Source: Rhodopseudomonas sp. (GTDB lineage Bacteria > Pseudomonadota > Alphaproteobacteria > Rhizobiales > Xanthobacteraceae). Taken from it: a DNA stretch of 64,000 nucleotides. How positions within the stretch are numbered: position 1 is the first letter of the stretch; each line of letters starts with the position of its first letter. The DNA is taken from positions 1,283,912 to 1,347,911 of the forward strand of contig NZ_JACABA010000001.1 in assembly GCF_013377015.1 (NCBI RefSeq), written 5' to 3'. Made by a program: the position numbers and the translations under genes. Below are positions 10,556 to 19,069 of this stretch, one piece after another. The notes below the pieces were generated by a model, which saw nothing but the letters and a program-made list of their open reading frames with translations, was not told where the DNA came from and did no database searches.

Positions 10556-11668
10556 TCAGGATCCGAACGCGACCGGACGGAATGCCTGCAACAGCCGCTG
10601 GTCGATCTTGTCGCCAAGCGATTCCATGCGGGCGAAGGCCCGCGCGCGGGTCAGGGGCTCATGCCCGGCCCGCTTCGCCACCATCGAGGCATAGATGTCC
10701 ACCACGGTGGTGATGCGGACGATATCGCTGATCTGATCGCCATGCAGGCCATCGGGATAGCCGCTGCCGTCGAGCAATTCGTGATGATGCAGCACGACGT
10801 CGAGGGTTTCGCGCGGGAAACTGCCCTGCGCCACCAGTGCGTTGAAGCCGAGCCGCGGGTGTTCGCGGAACGCCGCGAGTTGATCACCGGCCAGATTATC
10901 GTAATTGTCGAGCACCGCGACATCGACATACGCCTTGCCGACGTCGTACAGCAACGCCGCGCGGGTCAGCCTGCGCTGATCCTCCTCTCGCATGCCGAGG
11001 TGCTGGGCGAACGCGACTGAAAAGCCGGTCGCGAACAGGCATAGCCGATAGCTCTCATTGTGATGCCGGCCGACCGCGGCGAGCCACTCCCGCAGCGACG
11101 ATTTCTTGATCGCCTTCAGGATATGGCCTTCCGCCTGCTTGATGTCGTCGAAGCTCAGCGCCCGTCCGGCCGGCAGCCGCTCAAACATTTTGACCAGCAC
11201 GGCATGCGCCGCGGAGACGCCCTTGTTCAACGCCTCGGCGCTGGCGGCCTCGGTGTCTTCATCCGGGTCAGGAAACGCCGCCTGGATCCGCAGCAGGATG
11301 TCACGCGCATCGAACGGCCGCGCGATGGTGTCGGTGGCGCCCAGCGCCCAGGCCTGCATCGAGCCGTGATGCAACTCGTCCGCGAGCACGAACAGCCGCG
11401 GCACCGGCTTGTAGGCGCCGGCGAGCAGCTTGCGACGAATCTGCTGCACGCTGTCGGCCGATCGCAAATTGATGTCGACCACGATTCCGGAAAGCTGTTT
11501 CGAGGGGGCGTCCGGTAGCTCGGCGGTCGGGACCACTTCAACGTCAGCGACGCGCGCCAGAATCCCCGCCAGATCCCGACTGCGATCGCCGCGGTCGGAG
11601 GCGAGCAGCAGACGCCGTCGCGCCGCAGGTTGTTTGGCTATTGCAGATTGCTTGGCTAAAGCCGTCAT
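10556..11668 (-). CDS. Degenerate receiver plus HD-GYP-like protein
   Basis: The domains resemble an RpfG-type c-di-GMP phosphodiesterase response regulator. I choose ATG 11668 (370 residues); the ORF track starts 48 bases earlier at a TTG. The N-terminal 150 residues look like a receiver domain with a possible phospho-acceptor Asp in VVDINL, but the conserved Lys is Arg in IARPFD. The C-terminal half has HPRLGFNAL, HHHELLDGSGYPDG and VVDIYASM as in HD-GYP enzymes. The HD signature itself reads LYDVGK (about residue 237), so the metal-binding His is Tyr. It may be impaired or act as a c-di-GMP sensor. No partner kinase is adjacent. Confidence 0.85.
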   Translation of the reverse strand: MTALAKQSAIAKQPAARRRLLLASDRGDRSRDLAGILARVADVEVVPTAELPDAPSKQLSGIVVDINLRSADSVQQIRRKLLAGAYKPVPRLFVLADELHHGSMQAWALGATDTIARPFDARDILLRIQAAFPDPDEDTEAASAEALNKGVSAAHAVLVKMFERLPAGRALSFDDIKQAEGHILKAIKKSSLREWLAAVGRHHNESYRLCLFATGFSVAFAQHLGMREEDQRRLTRAALLYDVGKAYVDVAVLDNYDNLAGDQLAAFREHPRLGFNALVAQGSFPRETLDVVLHHHELLDGSGYPDGLHGDQISDIVRITTVVDIYASMVAKRAGHEPLTRARAFARMESLGDKIDQRLLQAFRPVAFGS

Positions 11669-11803
11669 GTCTTCGACCCGATGCAGCAAAACGCTGCCGC
11701 ACCGTGATAACCACAAATGTGTTCCCGGGGATTAAGACACATCATTAACGCTTGATTGCCCGCCCCTATCAAATGATACCGATCGCGAACCGCACGCGAC
11801 TCC

Positions 11804-11843
11804 GTGGAAAACAAATCCGCCGGAGGCAGCGCCTCCGGCGGAT
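11804..11843 (-). terminator. Intrinsic terminator after the molybdenum hydroxylase genes
   Basis: The perfect 13-bp arms ATCCGCCGGAGGC (11815-11827) and GCCTCCGGCGGAT (11831-11843) have a three-base loop. Read on the minus strand, the stem is followed by ATTTGTTTTCC, a T-rich tail. It lies just past the end of the large-subunit gene. Confidence 0.85.
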
Positions 11844-11866
11844 CGATTACTGTTTGCGGAGATGCT

Positions 11867-14167
11867 TTACGCCTTCATACCCGCCTTCACCGCTTCTGCT
11901 GTGATCGGCAGCGAGCGGACACGCGCGCCGCAGGCGTTGAAGATCGCATTGCCGAGTGCGGGCGCCACCACCGTGACCGCGGGCTCGCCGACGCCGGTTG
12001 CTTTTTCGCCATTGGCGATGACACTGACGGCCACTTCCGGCACCTGACTCATCCGCAGCGGATGGTAGCTGTCGAAGTTGGTCTGCTCGATGGCGCCATG
12101 CTTCAGCGTTGCCTTCTCGTACATCGCCAGCGAAAGCCCCCACAACGCCGCGCCCTCGACCTGGGCCCGGACGTTGTCCGGGTGAACCTGGGTGCCGATA
12201 TCGGTGGCCACGGTGAGCTTCTTCACCTTGACCTCGCCGTTCGACGCGACCGCGACATGTGCAACGCAGGCGGTCCAACTGGCGGTCGCCCGTTCCTGCG
12301 ACGAGACACAGGCGACGCCCATGCCTTCGCCCTTCGGCAGTTGCCTGGCGCCGTAGCCGGCCATACCCATCGCCGTCAGCAGGGTGTTGCGCAGACGCTG
12401 CGCGCCACCGTCCTGTTTGCCCTTGCCGTCCAGCAACGCGATCCGGAACTGCGCCGGATCCTGCCCGGCGGCGTGCGCGAGTTCATCGACCATGCTTTCG
12501 ACCGCCCAGAACGTCCAGCCCGGTGCGACCGACCGCAGCTGGCCGGACGGGGTGGCGTTCTGCGCCATCTCGTTGAGAATGGCGCGGACGCTGTGATTGG
12601 GCACGGAATAAAAGAAGTCCGCGCCGTTCACCGTGAACGCGTCGAGCGCGCCCTTCTTGTCGACCGACGGAGTCAGGAAGTCGGGGATGCCCCAGCGCTT
12701 GGTCGGCCACGCACTGACAACATCGTGCTGCATCGCGACGAGCTTACCGTCGCCATCGAGACCCGCCTTGATCTTCTGGAAGGTGAGCGGACGCGAGAAG
12801 TCCATCGTCATATCGTCTTCGCGCGAGTAGATCACCTTGACCGGTTTGCCGACCGCTTTCGCGGCCTGCACCGCCGGCACCATCATGTCGGCGTCGAGGC
12901 GTCGGCCGAAACCCCCGCCCAGCCAGGTTTGATGCATCACCACGAACTTCGGATCGACTCCGGCGGCGCCGGCCGCGATCGCGCCCGAACGTGTCGCGAA
13001 CTGGTTGCCGGAATAGAGATGCCAGATGTCGCCCTGCAATTGCGCCGTGGCGTTCATCGGCTCCAGCGGCGCGTGGATATTGATGCTGGTGGTGTACTCC
13101 GCCTCCAGCACCTTGGCGGCGGTCCCGAGGGCCGCGGCGGTGTCGCCATCCTTGACGAAGAACAGTCCAGACTCATCCAGCGCCTGCAATCGTTTCGCTT
13201 CAGCCAGCAGTGAATCGCTGGACAGTTCGGCGTTCGGGCCGCGATCGTAGCTGATCTTGAGCGCGCGTGCCGCCTTGCGGGCATTGGCATAGGTGTCGGC
13301 CACCGCCACCACCCATCCCGTCGTGGTCGCGGTCTTGTCGTCGAGGATGACGGCCTTGATGAAGCCCGGCACCTTCTTCGCCTCGCTGTCGTCGACCGAC
13401 TTGACGGTGGCGCCATAGCGCACCGGCGGGGTAACGGTCTTGCCGTACACCATGCCGGGCAGCATGGTGTCGATGCCGTATTTGGCGGAGCCGTTGGTCT
13501 TCGAGGGGATATCGAGCTGCGGCACCGAGACCCCGATCATGGTGTACTGGTCGGGCGTCTTCAGCTTGATCGCCTTCAGTTCGTCGGGCGTGAAAGTCTT
13601 GGTGATCTTGCCGCTCTTGACGATGTCGGCGAAGCTCATCGACTTCTTCGACTTCGGGTGCATGACCATGGAGTCACGAACCACCAGTTCGTCCTTGAAA
13701 TAGGGCGGCACGCCCATCGCCGCCACCGCGGCGTCGACCAATGCCATGCGTCCCGCGGCACCCGCACGGCTCATCGCATCGAAGTTCATCATCGTGCTCC
13801 AGCTGCCGCCGGTGATCTGCGCTCCGAGCACGGGGTCGTTGAACTTCGGATCGTTGGAGGCGAGCTGGACCCGCATGTCTTTCCAGCTGGCGCCGAGCTC
13901 TTCGCAGATGATCTGCGCCATGGTGGAGGCGATGTGCTGGCCCATGTCGGCCTTGCCGCAGGTCACCGTGACGAGGCCATCCGGTCCGATCGAGTACCAG
14001 ACGCTGGGATCGAAACTGGCGGGCGCGGCGAGCGCCTGATCGGCCCCCAGCAGTCCGGGAACGCCGGAATAGCCGAGTGCGAGCCCCGCAGCGGCGGTGC
14101 CGACCAGGAACGAGCGGCGGCTGAGATCGGCGGGTTCGGTCGAGGTGATTTTCACGTGCTTGTTCAT
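11867..14167 (-). CDS. Molybdopterin-binding large subunit, IorB/isoquinoline 1-oxidoreductase type
   Basis: This is the catalytic subunit of a two-subunit molybdenum hydroxylase of the xanthine oxidase family. The start is ATG 14167 (766 residues), overlapping the small-subunit stop by four bases (ATGA); the 970-residue ORF in the track is an upstream extension. A twin-arginine signal, [17 protein letters not shown], lies at residues 16-32, so the enzyme is probably exported folded. Typical large-subunit blocks follow, such as [17 protein letters not shown] and [15 protein letters not shown]. No separate FAD subunit is encoded nearby, which fits the IorAB layout with electrons passed to a cytochrome or membrane partner. 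The substrate (N-heterocycle, aldehyde or other) is unknown. Confidence 0.9.
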   Translation of the reverse strand: MNKHVKITSTEPADLSRRSFLVGTAAAGLALGYSGVPGLLGADQALAAPASFDPSVWYSIGPDGLVTVTCGKADMGQHIASTMAQIICEELGASWKDMRVQLASNDPKFNDPVLGAQITGGSWSTMMNFDAMSRAGAAGRMALVDAAVAAMGVPPYFKDELVVRDSMVMHPKSKKSMSFADIVKSGKITKTFTPDELKAIKLKTPDQYTMIGVSVPQLDIPSKTNGSAKYGIDTMLPGMVYGKTVTPPVRYGATVKSVDDSEAKKVPGFIKAVILDDKTATTTGWVVAVADTYANARKAARALKISYDRGPNAELSSDSLLAEAKRLQALDESGLFFVKDGDTAAALGTAAKVLEAEYTTSINIHAPLEPMNATAQLQGDIWHLYSGNQFATRSGAIAAGAAGVDPKFVVMHQTWLGGGFGRRLDADMMVPAVQAAKAVGKPVKVIYSREDDMTMDFSRPLTFQKIKAGLDGDGKLVAMQHDVVSAWPTKRWGIPDFLTPSVDKKGALDAFTVNGADFFYSVPNHSVRAILNEMAQNATPSGQLRSVAPGWTFWAVESMVDELAHAAGQDPAQFRIALLDGKGKQDGGAQRLRNTLLTAMGMAGYGARQLPKGEGMGVACVSSQERATASWTACVAHVAVASNGEVKVKKLTVATDIGTQVHPDNVRAQVEGAALWGLSLAMYEKATLKHGAIEQTNFDSYHPLRMSQVPEVAVSVIANGEKATGVGEPAVTVVAPALGNAIFNACGARVRSLPITAEAVKAGMKA

Positions 14168-14655
14168 GTCGCCCTCCGCTCGGTGCCGGTGTTGGAAGCG
14201 GTCCGCATTTCGGAAGCCGCGCGCATGATCGCCTTCTGAATCCGCGAATAGGTCATGCAACGGCAGAGATTGCCGTCCATATGCGCCACCACTTCTTCCT
14301 TGGTGGGGTTGGGATTCTTGGCGAGCAACGAGGCCGCCTGCATGATCTGGCCGGACTGGCAGTAACCGCATTGCGGCACCTGCTCGGTGATCCACGCCTT
14401 CTGCAGCGGATGATCGCCCTTGGCGCTTAGGCCTTCGATGGTGGTGATCTTCTTGCCGGCGACATCGCCCAGTGCTGTCTGGCAAGACCGCACCGCCTCG
14501 CCATTGACGTGGACCGTGCAGGCACCGCACAGCCCGGCGCCGCAGCCGAACTTGGTGCCGGTCATCTGCAATTGCTCGCGGATGGCCCACAGTAGCGGCG
14601 TGTCGTTGTCCGCCTCGACGGACATGGTTTTCCCGTTGATGTTGAGTTTGAGCAT
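14164..14655 (-). CDS. [2Fe-2S] small subunit of molybdenum hydroxylase, IorA type
   Basis: This is the electron-transfer subunit for the adjacent large subunit. The start at ATG 14655 (163 residues) has a strong AGGGGAGA Shine-Dalgarno; the track start lies seven codons upstream. The plant-type cluster uses Cys38, 43, 46 and 58 (CGAGLCGAC...C). The second, C-terminal cluster is carried by [11 protein letters not shown] and NLCRC. It has no signal peptide of its own, so it probably crosses the membrane with the TAT-bearing large subunit. The two genes overlap by four bases and form an operon. Confidence 0.95.
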   Translation of the reverse strand: MLKLNINGKTMSVEADNDTPLLWAIREQLQMTGTKFGCGAGLCGACTVHVNGEAVRSCQTALGDVAGKKITTIEGLSAKGDHPLQKAWITEQVPQCGYCQSGQIMQAASLLAKNPNPTKEEVVAHMDGNLCRCMTYSRIQKAIMRAASEMRTASNTGTERRAT

Positions 14656-14987
14656 GTCTCTCCCCTGCCGGTGCATGAAGCCGCTTACGGCGGCTGTTCA
14701 CTCCTGGCTCATGGTCTGACACCCACCGGATCGGCGCCGACCTTGCCGCAAGAATGAGCGAGTTCCGATCCCGGGGCAATGCAAATTGGAATCGATAAAT
14801 ACAAAGTGAGGCGATTAGTAACGCCGCAAGTAGCAGATCAGCTTTGATTTGTGCGACGCGATAAATCGCGCGGGCAATCTCCAGATGTCGTCATGCACTG
14901 GCGAACAAGCTGCGAAGACTTGCATTTCCCATCCGGAGGGGGATCGGCTAGAATGCGATCGCAACGCCGCAGTCGGGATCTACCGCA
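14656..14987. other. Divergent spacer between iorA-like gene and small secreted protein gene
   Basis: About 330 bases with no convincing gene. It should contain the promoter for the iorA-like operon (leftward) and for the rightward small gene. The stretch 14775-14860 is AT-richer than its surroundings. A short palindrome CGCGATAAATCGCG lies at 14857-14870. No promoter could be assigned with confidence. Confidence 0.4.
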
Positions 14988-15452
14988 ATGCCAGAACGCA
15001 ACCGCAACAAAATTGGCAGTGACGACGACCTGCGCAGCAGCGGCTCCGCGCCGCCGATGTGGCGGGGCATGGTTGGAGCGCCACGCAGGCTTCGCATCAC
15101 CAGGCGGCGCATCCATGCGGTCCTGGCCGGAATTGTCGCGGCGGCCACCGTCGCACCGGCGAGCGCGCAACAACCGGCACCGTTCAGCGGCGTCAAGGCG
15201 CCACCGTTCACCGCGACATTGTCGAACACTACGCCGCTCGCCTTCGGCATGGATGCGGAGGACGCCGCGCGCGCGCTCGGCATGCCGCTGCACTACATCA
15301 GCGGTCGGCCCGGCGATGAGATCTATCTGGTGTTCCGGCCGATCGGCGGCAGCGGATTTTTCAACCGGAGCGACCGGCTCTTTCTGCAATTCCGCCGCGG
15401 CCAGCTCGCCGGCTGGAAGGGCGACTGGGGCCGCAACTGGATGTGGCACTAA
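14988..15452 (+). CDS. Conserved hypothetical secreted protein
   Basis: I do not recognise a characterised function; I recall similar uncharacterised proteins in Bradyrhizobium. The 154-residue reading frame has an Arg-rich segment followed by a hydrophobic stretch, IHAVLAGIVAAATVAPASAQQ, that looks like a signal peptide with an ASA cleavage site, so the mature part is probably periplasmic. The mature part ends in GDEIYLVF, a Gly/Phe-rich loop and GDWGRNWMWH. Because the signal sits near residues 42-62, an ATG at 15057 is a more natural start than 14988. It precedes the dienelactone hydrolase gene by 52 bases. Confidence 0.65.
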   Translation: MPERNRNKIGSDDDLRSSGSAPPMWRGMVGAPRRLRITRRRIHAVLAGIVAAATVAPASAQQPAPFSGVKAPPFTATLSNTTPLAFGMDAEDAARALGMPLHYISGRPGDEIYLVFRPIGGSGFFNRSDRLFLQFRRGQLAGWKGDWGRNWMWH

Positions 15453-15504
15453 TTCGCGCCGGAACCATCACCCCCCAATCATGATCGCGCAACAAGGATG
15501 ACCC

Positions 15505-16179
15505 GTGGGACAACACATCACGCTGACGGTCTCTGACAATTTCAAGCTCGGCGCCTACCGCGCCGATCCCGCTGGCGCTGGGAGCGCCGCGGTGGTGGTG
15601 ATCCAGGAGATCTTCGGCGTCAATCACCACATCCGTGCGATCTGCGACCGGCTGGCGGCACATGGCTATGTGGCGATCGCGCCGGCAATCTTCGATCGCA
15701 TCGAGCCCGATTTTCAAAGCGGCTATTCGCCCGACGAAATCGCGGTCGCCCGCAAATTCGTCGCCAATCCGGATTGGCCGGCGATGTTGCGCGATACCCA
15801 GGCGGCTATCGACGCGGTGACGGATGTCGGGCCGGTGGGCATCATCGGATTTTGTCTCGGCGGCAGCGTCGCCTATGCGGCGGCGACCCAACTGACCGGA
15901 CTGCGGGCCGCGATCGGCTATTATGGCGGCGCCATCGTGCGTTTCGCCGACGACCGGCCAAGCGTGCCGACGCAACTGCATTTCGGCGAAAAGGATGCGG
16001 GGATTCCGCTTGCCGATGTCGAGACGATTCGCGGCAAACGGCCCGAGGTCGAGATCTTCATCTATCCCGGCGCACAGCACGGCTTCGGCTGCGACGAACG
16101 CGCCAGCTACGACAAGCCCAGCGCCGATCTGGCCTGGCAGCGCAGCCTGGCCTTCTTCGACCAGCATCTGAAAGTCTGA
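15505..16179 (+). CDS. Dienelactone hydrolase family protein
   Basis: An alpha/beta-hydrolase of the carboxymethylenebutenolidase family, which hydrolyses dienelactones in chlorocatechol breakdown; many family members act on other esters. The 224-residue protein has the nucleophile Cys117 in GFCLGGS, an Asp in HFGEKDAGIP and a His in YPGAQHGF, giving the Cys-Asp-His triad of true dienelactone hydrolases. The start is GTG 15505, with AAGGA a few bases upstream. No catechol-pathway genes are adjacent, so the physiological substrate is open. Confidence 0.9.
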   Translation: MGQHITLTVSDNFKLGAYRADPAGAGSAAVVVIQEIFGVNHHIRAICDRLAAHGYVAIAPAIFDRIEPDFQSGYSPDEIAVARKFVANPDWPAMLRDTQAAIDAVTDVGPVGIIGFCLGGSVAYAAATQLTGLRAAIGYYGGAIVRFADDRPSVPTQLHFGEKDAGIPLADVETIRGKRPEVEIFIYPGAQHGFGCDERASYDKPSADLAWQRSLAFFDQHLKV

Positions 16180-16215
16180 GTCAGAGTGCCCGCAACAACG
16201 CAATAAGTCGAAGTT

Positions 16216-16323
16216 CGTCATGGCGAGGAGCGCTTGCGACGGAGCAATCCGGTCTTCGTCCGAAACTTCGGGATTGCTTCGCTTTCGGTCGGCGCCTCGC
16301 GCCGACCTCAGCTCGCAATGACG
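16216..16323. repeat. Dispersed palindromic repeat (CGTCAT...ATGACG type)
   Basis: The ends CGTCATGGCGAGGAGCG and CTCGCAATGACG are imperfect inverted copies, and AGCAATCC (16243-16250) pairs with GGATTGCT (16271-16278). An inner GGTCGGCGCC...GCGCCGACC hairpin lies in the right half. This fits the well-known repeat family in Bradyrhizobiaceae intergenic regions. It fills most of the gap between the convergent dienelactone hydrolase and polysaccharide-export-type genes. Confidence 0.7.
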
Positions 16324-16346
16324 GTGTTCTCAGCGAAGAGTGACAA

Positions 16347-17087
16347 TCAGAACCAGCGTTCGCCGACCAGCACGGTATCGCCGGGGCTGAGCGGGGTGCC
16401 GAGCGGAACCACGGCGCGCACCGAGCCGGCGCCCTCGGGATGGGTCACGGTGACGCGGTCGCGCCGGGCACGCGGCGAGAACCCGCCGGCGATCGCCACC
16501 GCGCTCTCGACGCTCATATTCGGCACGTAGGGATATTGGCCGGGAGCGGCGACTTCGCCGAGAATGAAGAACGGCCGATAGGTCTCTATCTCGACCGCGA
16601 CCGAGGGATCGCGGATGAAGCCGTTGCGCAGCCGTCCGGTGATCTCGGAAGCGAGGCCGGCGGGGGTGCGGCCGCGCGCCGGAACGCCGCCGATCAGCGG
16701 CATGGTGATCGCGCCGCCGGCGCCGATCGTGTAGGTGTTGGTGAGCCCTTCCTGACCGTAGACCACGATCCGTAGTCGGTCGCCGGCGTCCAGCCGGTAT
16801 TCTGGATCATAGATCGGCACCACTTGCGGTGCGGCGGCGTAGACCACCGGGAGATCGCTGCGATACGATCGCGACATTCCGGAGCGAAGCGCGGCCAGGG
16901 CGCCGTCTGAATTTTGCGTCGGCGCGTAGGCCGGCTGCGGATAGCCGCCCTGGCCGTACGCCATCGAATCGAGATCGCTTTGGGGATTCATCATCGCGAC
17001 CGGCGCGGAGCGTCGCATACAGCCTGCCAGCGCCAGCGCGGCCAACACCGCAATCATCGACAATCGAAACGCGCGCAGCAACGACAC
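16347..17087 (-). CDS. Wza-like polysaccharide export lipoprotein
   Basis: The protein belongs to the outer-membrane polysaccharide export family that forms the exit channel for capsule or exopolysaccharide. The 246-residue product starts at GTG 17087 and has a lipoprotein signal with lipobox LALAGC. The family domain starts at YRLDAGDRLRIVVYGQE and is followed by SLBB-like sequence, FILGEVAAPGQYPYVPNMSVESAVAIAGGF. It is shorter than E. coli Wza and has no glycosyltransferase, Wzc or flippase genes nearby, so its partners must be encoded elsewhere. Confidence 0.88.
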   Translation of the reverse strand: MSLLRAFRLSMIAVLAALALAGCMRRSAPVAMMNPQSDLDSMAYGQGGYPQPAYAPTQNSDGALAALRSGMSRSYRSDLPVVYAAAPQVVPIYDPEYRLDAGDRLRIVVYGQEGLTNTYTIGAGGAITMPLIGGVPARGRTPAGLASEITGRLRNGFIRDPSVAVEIETYRPFFILGEVAAPGQYPYVPNMSVESAVAIAGGFSPRARRDRVTVTHPEGAGSVRAVVPLGTPLSPGDTVLVGERWF

Positions 17088-17165
17088 CGGAGCTATCCCT
17101 CACAACGAGACAGCTCCGTTAATGCACCATTAGGGTTAATAAACCGTGAGTCCGAATGCGGCAGC

Positions 17166-17196
17166 CTGCTTCGAATCCGATCCGGTTTCGAAGCAG
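17166..17196 (-). terminator. Hairpin downstream of msrA
   Basis: CTGCTTCGAATCCG (17166-17179) and CGGTTTCGAAGCAG (17183-17196) form a 14-bp stem with one mismatch and a three-base loop, 16 bases past the end of msrA. There is no clear T-run on the minus strand, so it may be a Rho-assisted end or an mRNA-stabilising stem and not a classical terminator. Confidence 0.45.
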
Positions 17197-17212
17197 CCGA
17201 ACGCCTGCCGGA

Positions 17213-17869
17213 TCAGGCGCCGACGCCAGCGCCAATCGGACACGAAACGCCCGTGCCGCCGAGGCCGCAATATCCGGCGGGGTTCTTCGCCAGATATTGC
17301 TGATGATAGTCCTCGGCGAAGTAGAATTCGCGCGACGGCGCGATCTCGGTGGTGATCGTACCCAGGCCTTTCGCCGCCAGCGCCTTGCCATAGGCCGCGC
17401 TGGAGGCATCGGCGGCTTCGCGCTGCGCGTCACCGAAAGTGTAGATCGCCGAACGGTATTGCGTCCCGACGTCGTTGCCCTGGCGCATCCCCTGGGTCGG
17501 GTTGTGACTCTCCCAGAACGTCTTCAGCAACCGGTCGTAGGAGATCTTGCTGGGGTCGAACACCACCAGCACCACTTCGGTGTGGCCGGTTCGGCCGGAA
17601 CACACCTCCTCATAGGTCGGGTTCGGGGTGTGGCCGCCGGCGTAGCCGACCGCCGTGGTGTAAACGCCGTCGCCCAACTCCCAGAATTTGCGTTCGGCGC
17701 CCCAGAAGCAGCCGAGCCCGAACACCGCCTGTACGAACCCTTCGGGATAAGGCGGCTGGATCTGGTGGCCGTTGACGAAATGAGTTTTCGCGGTCGCGAT
17801 CGGCGTGGCGCGGCCCGGCAGCGCCTCGGCGGCACTGGGCAATGCGGTGGTCTTGCGCATGAAGAACAT
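17213..17869 (-). CDS. msrA: Peptide-methionine (S)-S-oxide reductase MsrA
   Basis: MsrA repairs methionine S-sulfoxide in proteins using thioredoxin. The 218-residue protein has the catalytic motif [13 protein letters not shown] with Cys54, followed by [10 protein letters not shown] and [11 protein letters not shown]. The C-terminal [13 protein letters not shown] supplies candidate resolving cysteines. The start ATG 17869 has a good GGGAGGATCT ribosome-binding site. MsrB is not fused or adjacent. Confidence 0.97.
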   Translation of the reverse strand: MFFMRKTTALPSAAEALPGRATPIATAKTHFVNGHQIQPPYPEGFVQAVFGLGCFWGAERKFWELGDGVYTTAVGYAGGHTPNPTYEEVCSGRTGHTEVVLVVFDPSKISYDRLLKTFWESHNPTQGMRQGNDVGTQYRSAIYTFGDAQREAADASSAAYGKALAAKGLGTITTEIAPSREFYFAEDYHQQYLAKNPAGYCGLGGTGVSCPIGAGVGA

Positions 17870-18048
17870 CAGATCCTCCCGGCGCGGACAGCAGCGATCC
17901 CGCGCATTGAATGTGGACCGAGCGCTCGCGGCCGCACCGAAGGTTCGGCAGCGAGCGCCCGGCTGAAACGTCGATATAGGGATTTACGCGCAAACCGTCA
18001 GGGTGTTACGGGCCATACCCCGAATCTGCCGCCGCTGCGGCGACCGGA

Positions 18049-18366
18049 TCAATCGCGCGCATATCCGATCAGCGGCTTGCGGGCCCGAAACAGCAGCATC
18101 AGCAGGATTCCGAGGACGCCGAGCACCGCAAAGGTTGGCTGGCCGAGCAGCAGTTTAACCGCATTGTTCCAAAGCCAAGGCGAGGCCCCCTCGACCATCA
18201 CCTTGAACGCCTCCTGGCTGGATTGATGGATATCGTTCCAGGACTCACCGAGCCGGGTCCAGCGCAAGCTATTGTCCGCCACCGACCGGGCACCGTCGTA
18301 GACCAGGAAGATGAACCCCCCGGTCAGCAGCAGCAGTCCGATCAGACGAAAGAAACCGCGGATCAT
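18049..18366 (-). CDS. Small conserved membrane protein
   Basis: I do not recognise a function. The 105-residue protein has an N-terminal membrane helix (IGLLLLTGGFIFLVYDGARSV), a central polar part with WNDIHQSSQEAF, and a second helix (FAVLGVLGILLMLLFRA) ending in RARKPLIGYARD. The plain reading is a two-pass inner-membrane protein. It is transcribed away from the rpsT promoter region. Confidence 0.75.
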   Translation of the reverse strand: MIRGFFRLIGLLLLTGGFIFLVYDGARSVADNSLRWTRLGESWNDIHQSSQEAFKVMVEGASPWLWNNAVKLLLGQPTFAVLGVLGILLMLLFRARKPLIGYARD

Positions 18367-18496
18367 GCGTCACCCCAATTTGCGTTACCGGCCCGCGCCC
18401 CGGGATTACCGGGGCGGCCGGCAAAATTCAACCTCGCCAGCAACTTATCGGGGCCCAGGCGATCGCGGCCCGGCCCCTAAGGGGGTTTCGAGGGCG
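18367..18496. other. Non-coding spacer upstream of the rpsT promoter
   Basis: This part of the 384-base gap before rpsT holds no convincing gene. It contains GC-rich imperfect palindromes such as CGCCCCGGGATTACCGGGGCG around 18398. The promoter and leader of rpsT fill the remainder of the gap. Confidence 0.4.
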
Positions 18497-18525
18497 TTGA
18501 CGCTGGAAACCGGGGGCTCTATAAG
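18497..18525 (+). promoter_or_regulatory. Sigma-70-type promoter for rpsT
   Basis: TTGACG (18497-18502), a 17-base spacer and TATAAG (18520-18525) match the housekeeping promoter consensus closely. Transcription would start near 18532, leaving a leader of about 220 bases before the rpsT ATG. The leader contains a GCCGCC...GGCGGC stem near 18556-18578, and long S20 leaders can take part in autoregulation. This is the best core promoter seen in the window. Confidence 0.75.
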
Positions 18526-18750
18526 ACGCGGAATGGCGGTGGGGCGATCCTGCCGCCGCTGTTCTTTTGGCGGCGTTGCGTTCTGAGCCGGTCATTCGAG
18601 ACCTGTTCGGCTCCAAGATCGGCACCAAGACCAGCTCTGAGAATAGCATTTTCAGGAACACCCGGAACACACCGGTCGCGACATTGAAGCGGCTGCCGTC
18701 AATCAGCCCGGTCCTCCGCGAGGGATGGCCGCTGTAGGATTTGAGAGAAC

Positions 18751-19017
18751 ATGGCCAATACCACTTCCGCCAAAAAAGCGACCCGCAAGATCGCCCGCCG
18801 CACCATCGTCAACAAGTCGCGCCGCACCCAGATGCGCGGCTCGGTGCGGACTGTCGAAGAGGCGATTGCCAGCGGCGACCGCGATGCCGCGCTCAAGGCA
18901 TTCGCCCTCGCCGAACCGGAACTGATGCAGGCCGCGCAGCGCAACATCATTCACAAGAACAGCGCGAGCCGAAAAGTTTCGCGGCTGTCACATCGGATTG
19001 CCAAGCTCGCGAAATAG
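18751..19017 (+). CDS. rpsT: 30S ribosomal protein S20
   Basis: S20 is a primary 16S rRNA-binding protein. The 88-residue product is full length and highly basic at the N-terminus ([25 protein letters not shown]), continuing with [20 protein letters not shown] and ending in [16 protein letters not shown]. It has a recognisable sigma-70-type promoter and a terminator, so it is a single-gene unit. rpsT immediately before dnaA is typical of the Bradyrhizobium/Rhodopseudomonas group. Confidence 0.98.
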   Translation: MANTTSAKKATRKIARRTIVNKSRRTQMRGSVRTVEEAIASGDRDAALKAFALAEPELMQAAQRNIIHKNSASRKVSRLSHRIAKLAK

Positions 19018-19041
19018 TTCTTCGCACCATAGCGACCACGC

Positions 19042-19069
19042 AAGCCCGGCAGTGCCGGGCTTTTCTTTT
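19042..19069 (+). terminator. Intrinsic terminator after rpsT
   Basis: AAGCCCGGC (19042-19050) and GCCGGGCTT (19054-19062) form a perfect 9-bp stem with a three-base loop, followed by TTCTTTT. It starts 25 bases after the rpsT stop codon. Confidence 0.9.

Noticed and set aside
11804-13213. 469-codon ORF on the plus strand opposite the molybdenum hydroxylase
   Set aside because: The minus-strand gene has clear family motifs over the same bases; the plus-strand product is Arg/His-rich with no domain.
17118-17145. CtrA-type TTAA-N7-TTAA site upstream of the Wza-like gene
   Set aside because: The two TTAA elements are not at the required spacing of seven bases.
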